A stretch of DNA of 64,000 nucleotides from JAIXWP01 sp965247015 (GTDB taxonomy: Bacteria; Bacteroidota; Bacteroidia; Flavobacteriales_D; Sanyastnellaceae): contig CBDFGG010000002.1 in the NCBI GenBank assembly GCA_965247015.1, forward strand, positions 124,001 to 188,000. Reading direction: 5' to 3'. Numbering within the stretch: position 1 is the first letter of the stretch; each line of letters opens with the position of its first letter. The translations under genes were made by a program, and so were the position numbers. The notes beneath the pieces were generated by a model. The model was not told the DNA's origin. It saw nothing but the letters and a program-made list of their open reading frames with translations, and did not search any database. Below are positions 59,671 through 64,000 of this stretch, piece after piece.

Positions 59671-62600
59671 ATGAAAAAGGTGCTCTCTTTCGGCGTACTA
59701 CTATTTTCAGTCCTATGGACATACGCCTATCAAATTACTTTTCGTGTGGACATGACCAATCTAACGGTGAGTCCAAATGGTGTTTCTATTGCAGGGAATT
59801 TTGGTGATATAACACCAGGACAACCTACATGGACCCCAGGTGCTATTATGCTGACCGATCCAGATATGAATAATATCTATGAGGTTACACTCAACTTGAA
59901 TTCTGGAACTTATTTCTATAAGTTTTTAAATGGAAATGCATGGGGTACAGATGAAGGAAGTGGTCTGGGATCATGCAACAGCGGAGGAAATAGAACTTTC
60001 ACTGTAGGAACATCAGATCAAATTCGTCCTGTGTTTTGTTTTAATGAATGTAGTTTCTGTGCTAGTAATCCTCAATTCCATGATGTAACATTCAAGGTGG
60101 ATATGCAGGGTGAAACAGTGTCTCCTAATGGAGTGCACATTGCCGGACAGTTTCATTTCACTCCAGCACCGCACACAGGACCAGAATGGAATCCTGCTGG
60201 CATCGCACTTACCGATGGAGATTCTGACGGTGTATATGAAGTGACATTGACTTTGGCAGAGGGATATTATTATCAATATAAATTCATCAATGGAAATGAT
60301 TGGAATGCGCCATCTGTGCCTGAAACAGTGCCTGGTGGTTGCAACAATGATGGAAACAGATTCTTGAGTGTGGGAACAACTGACGCTGTGCTTGGTGAAG
60401 TATGTTTTGCTTCTTGCAGCGATTGCGTGCCTGCTCCAGAGCAGATTGATGTAACCTTCCGTGTGGACATGCAAAACCAAACGGTATCTCCAGATGGTGT
60501 TCATTTGGCGGGCTCATTTGGTGTCAATGGTTACGATCAGTGGAACCCTGCTGGAATTGTAATGACAGATGCAAATAGTGATGAGGTTTACGAAGTAACA
60601 CTCACACTCACTGAAGGGGTTTACTATGAGTATAAATTCATCAACGGTAACAGCTTTGATTTCGCAGAAATTATTACTGAGGGTTGTCAAAATGGTTTTG
60701 GTAATAGAGCATTCACTGCCGGTGATGTGGATGTAACTTTGAATGAAGTTTGCTTCGCACAATGTGTGGATTGCACTCCGATTTATCCTGTAACTTTCCG
60801 TGTGAATTTGGCAGGTGAGACCGTTTCTCCAAATGGGGTTTACCTTGCTGGAAGCTTTGGTAGCAGCGGATATGCGCAATGGCAACCCAACCAAATTCAA
60901 ATGACGGATGGAAATACTGATGGGGTCTATGAGGTAACACTAAACCTTGTAAGCGGCATCACTTATCAATATAAATTCATCAACGGAAATGACTGGCCAT
61001 TCTCAGAAGTAGTGCCTTCTTCTTGCGGTGCTGATGATGGCTTTGGAGGTTTTAATCGTTCTATTTTAGTTGACGGTATCGAAGATCTTAGTGCCATCTG
61101 TTTTGGAGAATGTGTTAACTGCATTCTTGGTTGTACAAATAATACTGCATGCAACTACAATGCATCAGCAAATACAGATGATGGATCTTGCACTTTTGCT
61201 TCGCTCACTTATTATGTAGATGCTGATGGAGATGGATTCGGTGCTGGAATGGGCGCGCTTTATTGCAGCAATCCAGGTGCAGGATTCAGCTCAAACAACA
61301 CTGATTGTAATGATGCAAATGCAACGGTATATCCAAATGCACCTGAGCTTTGCGGTGATAATCTTGACAATGATTGTGATGGTAACATCAACGAAGGTTG
61401 CCCTGTTACTGTTGTTGCAAATGACAGCAGAGCTGCGGCTCCAACCATGATGGGAGTTACCTTCCCACTATGTTCAAACACTAATGGAACACTAGCGGGT
61501 GCTACACCTTCGCCAGAAGCAATGACAAGCGCTCCAATGGGTGCGGGTCAAGATGTATGGTACAAGTTTGTAGCTCAAAATCAGGGCGCGAGAATTCAAG
61601 TTTCGAGCACAGTGAATAACCTAGTATTAGAGCTACAAGACAATGCTGGAACAGCAATGTTATTCTCAGAAAATGAAACAACAACAGGTCAAGAAGTTTT
61701 GATTGCAAATAATTTGACTCCTGGTCAGACTTACTTTGTAGCAGTTAGAAATTTCAATACATCTTCTGTAGGAAACTTTACAATTTGTATTCAACATTTG
61801 AGAGCGAGCGTACCAAATAACGGTAATTCATTCGCTAATCTTTGCTCATTCATCAAAGCTTCATGGACAGGAGCGCAGCTTTATTCTGCGACATTCGTAA
61901 ATGGCCAAGACTCTTATACTGCGAGCAACACAAGTACACAGATTCCATTCAGCTTGTTCAATGGATTGCAATATGGTACTACCTACTCAGTAACATTCTC
62001 TAACACATTCATCCTTCCAGATGCAGGTGGAAACAACGTTACTTCAGTAGTTACTAGCGCTCCATTCAACGTTACGATTGCAGCACATCCAGCAGTAGAA
62101 CTTCGTACAACAGATCGTTGCCCAACGGCACGTACTCGTGGTTCTTTCATTTCAACAAATGTGGTGGTTTGTGGTGCAGTAGAATATGAGTGGGAATTTG
62201 TTGAAGTAGATTCAGAAGACAATATCATCGGTATCGAAACGATTCTTGTTGAAAGCAACAGCACATCACGTTATTTGAGAGTATCTCAAATCCCAGGTGT
62301 ACAAGATGGTGATCGTTACAGAGTTCGTATTCGTCCAGTATTCTCATACGGTCCTGGTGCATTCACTTCAGGTTACCAATTGCTTTGCATAGCAGGTCAA
62401 GCTCCGATCAATGCACCCATCCTTGAAGAAGGAGATGTGTTTGCTCCATCAGCTGCAACCTCTACAGAGCGTGCATTTGAAGTGTATCCTAATCCAAACG
62501 CTGGTGATGTATTCAACGTACGTTTGGCAGGAATCAATTCAGAAATTGTTATCGTAAGAATGCTTGATGCAATGGGCAGAGTGGTTTACAACAATCAATT

Positions 62601-62721
62601 TACAGTTGCTGGTTCATTGAACACATCTATCGTGATGGAAGAAAAACTTTCATCAGGAATGTACATGATCCAAGTAATCGACGGTGGAGAGACAATAAAT
62701 AACCGAATGATTGTTCGGTAA
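59671..62721 (+). CDS. Large T9SS-sorted protein with four CBM-like repeats
   Basis: 1016 residues. Signal peptide 1-19. Four tandem repeats of about 115-125 residues (starts near 20, 137, 259, 372) each open V-T-F-x-V-(D/N)-(M/L), contain VSPNGV(H/S) and YEVTL, and close with a CF-x2-C-x2-C cysteine triplet. They resemble starch-binding-like CBM folds. Next, about 487-511, a CNYNASANTDDGSC segment; then about 514-578 a MopE-like calcium-type region (YYVDADGDGFG, LCGDNLDNDCDG). A further beta domain leads to the type A sorting domain from about 936 (FEVYPNPNAGDV). Surface-anchored; glycan binding is likely but the ligand is unknown. Confidence 0.88.
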   Translation: MKKVLSFGVLLFSVLWTYAYQITFRVDMTNLTVSPNGVSIAGNFGDITPGQPTWTPGAIMLTDPDMNNIYEVTLNLNSGTYFYKFLNGNAWGTDEGSGLGSCNSGGNRTFTVGTSDQIRPVFCFNECSFCASNPQFHDVTFKVDMQGETVSPNGVHIAGQFHFTPAPHTGPEWNPAGIALTDGDSDGVYEVTLTLAEGYYYQYKFINGNDWNAPSVPETVPGGCNNDGNRFLSVGTTDAVLGEVCFASCSDCVPAPEQIDVTFRVDMQNQTVSPDGVHLAGSFGVNGYDQWNPAGIVMTDANSDEVYEVTLTLTEGVYYEYKFINGNSFDFAEIITEGCQNGFGNRAFTAGDVDVTLNEVCFAQCVDCTPIYPVTFRVNLAGETVSPNGVYLAGSFGSSGYAQWQPNQIQMTDGNTDGVYEVTLNLVSGITYQYKFINGNDWPFSEVVPSSCGADDGFGGFNRSILVDGIEDLSAICFGECVNCILGCTNNTACNYNASANTDDGSCTFASLTYYVDADGDGFGAGMGALYCSNPGAGFSSNNTDCNDANATVYPNAPELCGDNLDNDCDGNINEGCPVTVVANDSRAAAPTMMGVTFPLCSNTNGTLAGATPSPEAMTSAPMGAGQDVWYKFVAQNQGARIQVSSTVNNLVLELQDNAGTAMLFSENETTTGQEVLIANNLTPGQTYFVAVRNFNTSSVGNFTICIQHLRASVPNNGNSFANLCSFIKASWTGAQLYSATFVNGQDSYTASNTSTQIPFSLFNGLQYGTTYSVTFSNTFILPDAGGNNVTSVVTSAPFNVTIAAHPAVELRTTDRCPTARTRGSFISTNVVVCGAVEYEWEFVEVDSEDNIIGIETILVESNSTSRYLRVSQIPGVQDGDRYRVRIRPVFSYGPGAFTSGYQLLCIAGQAPINAPILEEGDVFAPSAATSTERAFEVYPNPNAGDVFNVRLAGINSEIVIVRMLDAMGRVVYNNQFTVAGSLNTSIVMEEKLSSGMYMIQVIDGGETINNRMIVR

Positions 62722-62723
62722 AC

Positions 62724-62754
62724 GATTCTCGATTCTCAATTTTCGATTCTCGAT
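62724..62754. repeat. GATTCTC heptamer tract
   Basis: Three to four copies of GATTCTC (reverse of GAGAATC) immediately after the stop codon, before the terminator. Confidence 0.7.
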
Positions 62755-62760
62755 ACAAAA

Positions 62761-62794
62761 AACAAAGCCGCGCTAATGCGCGGCTTTGTTTTTT
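62761..62794 (+). terminator. Strong rho-independent terminator
   Basis: 13-bp perfect stem AACAAAGCCGCGC/GCGCGGCTTTGTT, loop TAAT, then T residues. Confidence 0.92.
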
Positions 62795-62843
62795 GTGTAG
62801 CCGAGCTGCAAAGCCGAGCTGCAGCTCGGCTCTGCGGTTTCAT

Positions 62844-62903
62844 TCTCGGCGAAGCCGAGAGCATTTGTCATTTGTCCCTTGTCATTTGTCTCTTGTCATT
62901 TGT
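62844..62903. repeat. CTCGGC palindrome plus CATTTGTC tandem, copy 2
   Basis: TCTCGGC-GAA-GCCGAGA (62844-62860) followed by CATTTGTC/CCTTGTC units to 62903. It is preceded by further GCCGAGCTGC/GCAGCTCGGC inverted words from about 62800. Confidence 0.8.
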
Positions 62904-62921
62904 GTCTACCCCCTTTCTTAT

Positions 62922-62929
62922 TAACTTCG
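62922..62929 (+). promoter_or_regulatory. -7-like box TAACTTCG before proline dehydrogenase
   Basis: One base from TAnnTTTG; four bases precede ATG 62934, suggesting a leaderless start. Confidence 0.35.
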
Positions 62930-62933
62930 CTGC

Positions 62934-64000
62934 ATGGAACCTGCACCTATTTCGTTTGACAACACGGAAATTGCTTTTAAGGGCAAATCTGATAGCGACC
63001 TAAATCGATCATATTATTTATTCAAACTCATTGGAAATCCAAGTCTTGTGAAAGTTGGGGACGTTATGACCAACTTTGCTTTGGCACTCCACATTCCAAT
63101 TGGGTGGGCGATTAAGGGGAATATCTTCAAGCAGTTTTGTGGAGGAGAAACCATCGCTGAATGCGCTAGAGCAACGAAAATTCTCGATAAAGGGAATATC
63201 GGTACCATCCTCGATTATTCTGTGGAGGGAAAGGAGTCGGAAAAGGATTTTGACGCCACCACAGAGGAGACATTGCATACCATCCAGACAGCACATAACA
63301 ACGAGCATATTCCTTTTTGTGTTTTCAAAGTAACAGGGGTAGCTCGATTTGCTTTACTTGAGAAAATAAATGCGAAAGAAAAACTGAGCGATGAAGAAAT
63401 CGCGGAGTGGCAGCGCGTTAGAGAACGTGTGGATCGTATTTGTGGTTTGGCAGAAAAGACAGGAACTCCTGTATTCATTGATGCAGAAGACAGTTGGATT
63501 CAAGATGCAATTGACGATTTGACGAATGAAATGATGGAAAAATACAACGGAAAAAAAGCTGTTGTTTACAATACCATCCAACTGTATCGTCATGATCGTT
63601 TGGCGTTTTTGAAAAAGTGTCATCAGGATGCAAAATCAAAGAGCTACTATTCTGGATATAAGCTCGTACGTGGAGCATATATGGAAAAGGAGAGAGCACG
63701 CGCTGCCGAAAAAGGCTACTTAGATCCGATTCAGCCGAACAAAGAAGCAAGTGATCGTGATTTCAATTTAGCATTAGAATATTGTCTGGAAAATATTGAC
63801 ACTATTTCCATCTGTTGTGGTTCGCACAATGAGCAGAGCTCGATGCTGTTGGCAACGATGATGGATAAGAAAGGAATTAGCAGAAATGATAAGCGTGTGT
63901 ACTTCGCTCAGCTATTTGGTATGAGCGATCACATAAGTTTCAATCTTGCTCATGCTGGTTACAACGTGGCGAAATACGTGCCCTACGGACCTATTCGTGA
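62934..64000 (+). CDS. putA: Proline dehydrogenase, 5' part (3' truncated by window)
   Basis: 355 complete codons, open at the window edge. Start ATG 62934 gives MEPAPISFDNTEIAFKGKSD. Family features: GTPVFIDAEDSW, the substrate/FAD-barrel strand VYNTIQLYRHDRL, KLVRGAYMEKERARA, and SICCGSHNEQSS, then YFAQLFGMSDHIS near the visible end. The enzyme oxidises proline to pyrroline-5-carboxylate using FAD, feeding electrons to the respiratory chain. This is the single-domain form common in Bacteroidota rather than the fused PutA, judging by the short N-terminus; the missing end prevents certainty. It is its own transcription unit after the terminator and repeat cluster. Confidence 0.93.
   Translation, partial: MEPAPISFDNTEIAFKGKSDSDLNRSYYLFKLIGNPSLVKVGDVMTNFALALHIPIGWAIKGNIFKQFCGGETIAECARATKILDKGNIGTILDYSVEGKESEKDFDATTEETLHTIQTAHNNEHIPFCVFKVTGVARFALLEKINAKEKLSDEEIAEWQRVRERVDRICGLAEKTGTPVFIDAEDSWIQDAIDDLTNEMMEKYNGKKAVVYNTIQLYRHDRLAFLKKCHQDAKSKSYYSGYKLVRGAYMEKERARAAEKGYLDPIQPNKEASDRDFNLALEYCLENIDTISICCGSHNEQSSMLLATMMDKKGISRNDKRVYFAQLFGMSDHISFNLAHAGYNVAKYVPYGPIR

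Noticed and set aside
62776..63003. 75-residue frame after the large T9SS gene
   Set aside because: It translates the terminator and CATTTGTC repeat; the real gene starts at 62934 in another frame.

Overview
The window is chromosomal DNA of a Bacteroidota bacterium, most likely from the Flavobacteriia/Chitinophagia side of the phylum. The evidence is type IX secretion (T9SS) C-terminal sorting domains on several secreted proteins, a DUF5686 protein, the long three-domain form of IspG, PorV-like and HhH/beta-barrel outer-membrane proteins, and repeated matches to the Bacteroidota -7 promoter motif TAnnTTTG. Shine-Dalgarno sequences are mostly weak or absent. Both ends cut genes: a flippase at the left and proline dehydrogenase at the right.

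Region 1 (1-4.8 kb) holds the 3' end of a polysaccharide flippase, tRNA-Asn, a repeat-rich intergenic stretch and a large secreted T9SS-type surface protein. Region 2 (4.8-19.1 kb) is a surface-glycan locus. Its core is a minus-strand operon transcribed wzm, wzt, FkbM methyltransferase, glycosyltransferase-methyltransferase fusion, sugar aminotransferase, GT4, sugar N-acyltransferase. Plus-strand genes flank it (a second FkbM methyltransferase, a PhyH-type dioxygenase, GT2 and GT4 enzymes). Together they suggest an amino-sugar-containing, O-methylated glycan exported by an ABC transporter.

Region 3 (19.1-33.5 kb) is mainly housekeeping: purD, a lipoprotein with a short collagen-like stretch, mfd, pabB, tilS, an unknown small protein, a DsbD-like thiol reductase, a DUF5686 outer-membrane protein and a DUF5362 membrane protein. 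Region 4 (33.6-38.8 kb) is secretory: a TPR protein, an M28 peptidase, and an operon pairing a T9SS-sorted protein with a 739-residue collagen-like protein that has 60 uninterrupted Gly-X-Y triplets. Region 5 (38.8-44.5 kb) carries lptB, a CHASE3-like/PAS histidine kinase with its LuxR-type regulator, and a stand-alone receiver coupled to a triple-PAS/SpoIIE phosphatase.

Region 6 (44.5-56 kb) holds ispG, superoxide dismutase, the rod-shape and elongation cluster mreB-mreC-mreD-mrdA-rodA, the lipid-transport pair mlaE-mlaF, a hypothetical exported protein, a 43-residue Cys-rich lipoprotein, and a SprT-like protein. Region 7 (56-64 kb) has a protein that is little more than a T9SS sorting domain, an HhH/beta-barrel protein with a PorV-like partner, a 1016-residue T9SS protein with four Cys-bearing CBM-like repeats, and proline dehydrogenase.

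Intergenic spaces carry several dispersed short repeats: a 76-bp duplicated element, a CTCGGC palindrome followed by CATTTGTC tandems, GAGAATC heptamers and TGGC-rich tracts. No CRISPR array, intact insertion sequence or prophage was seen.
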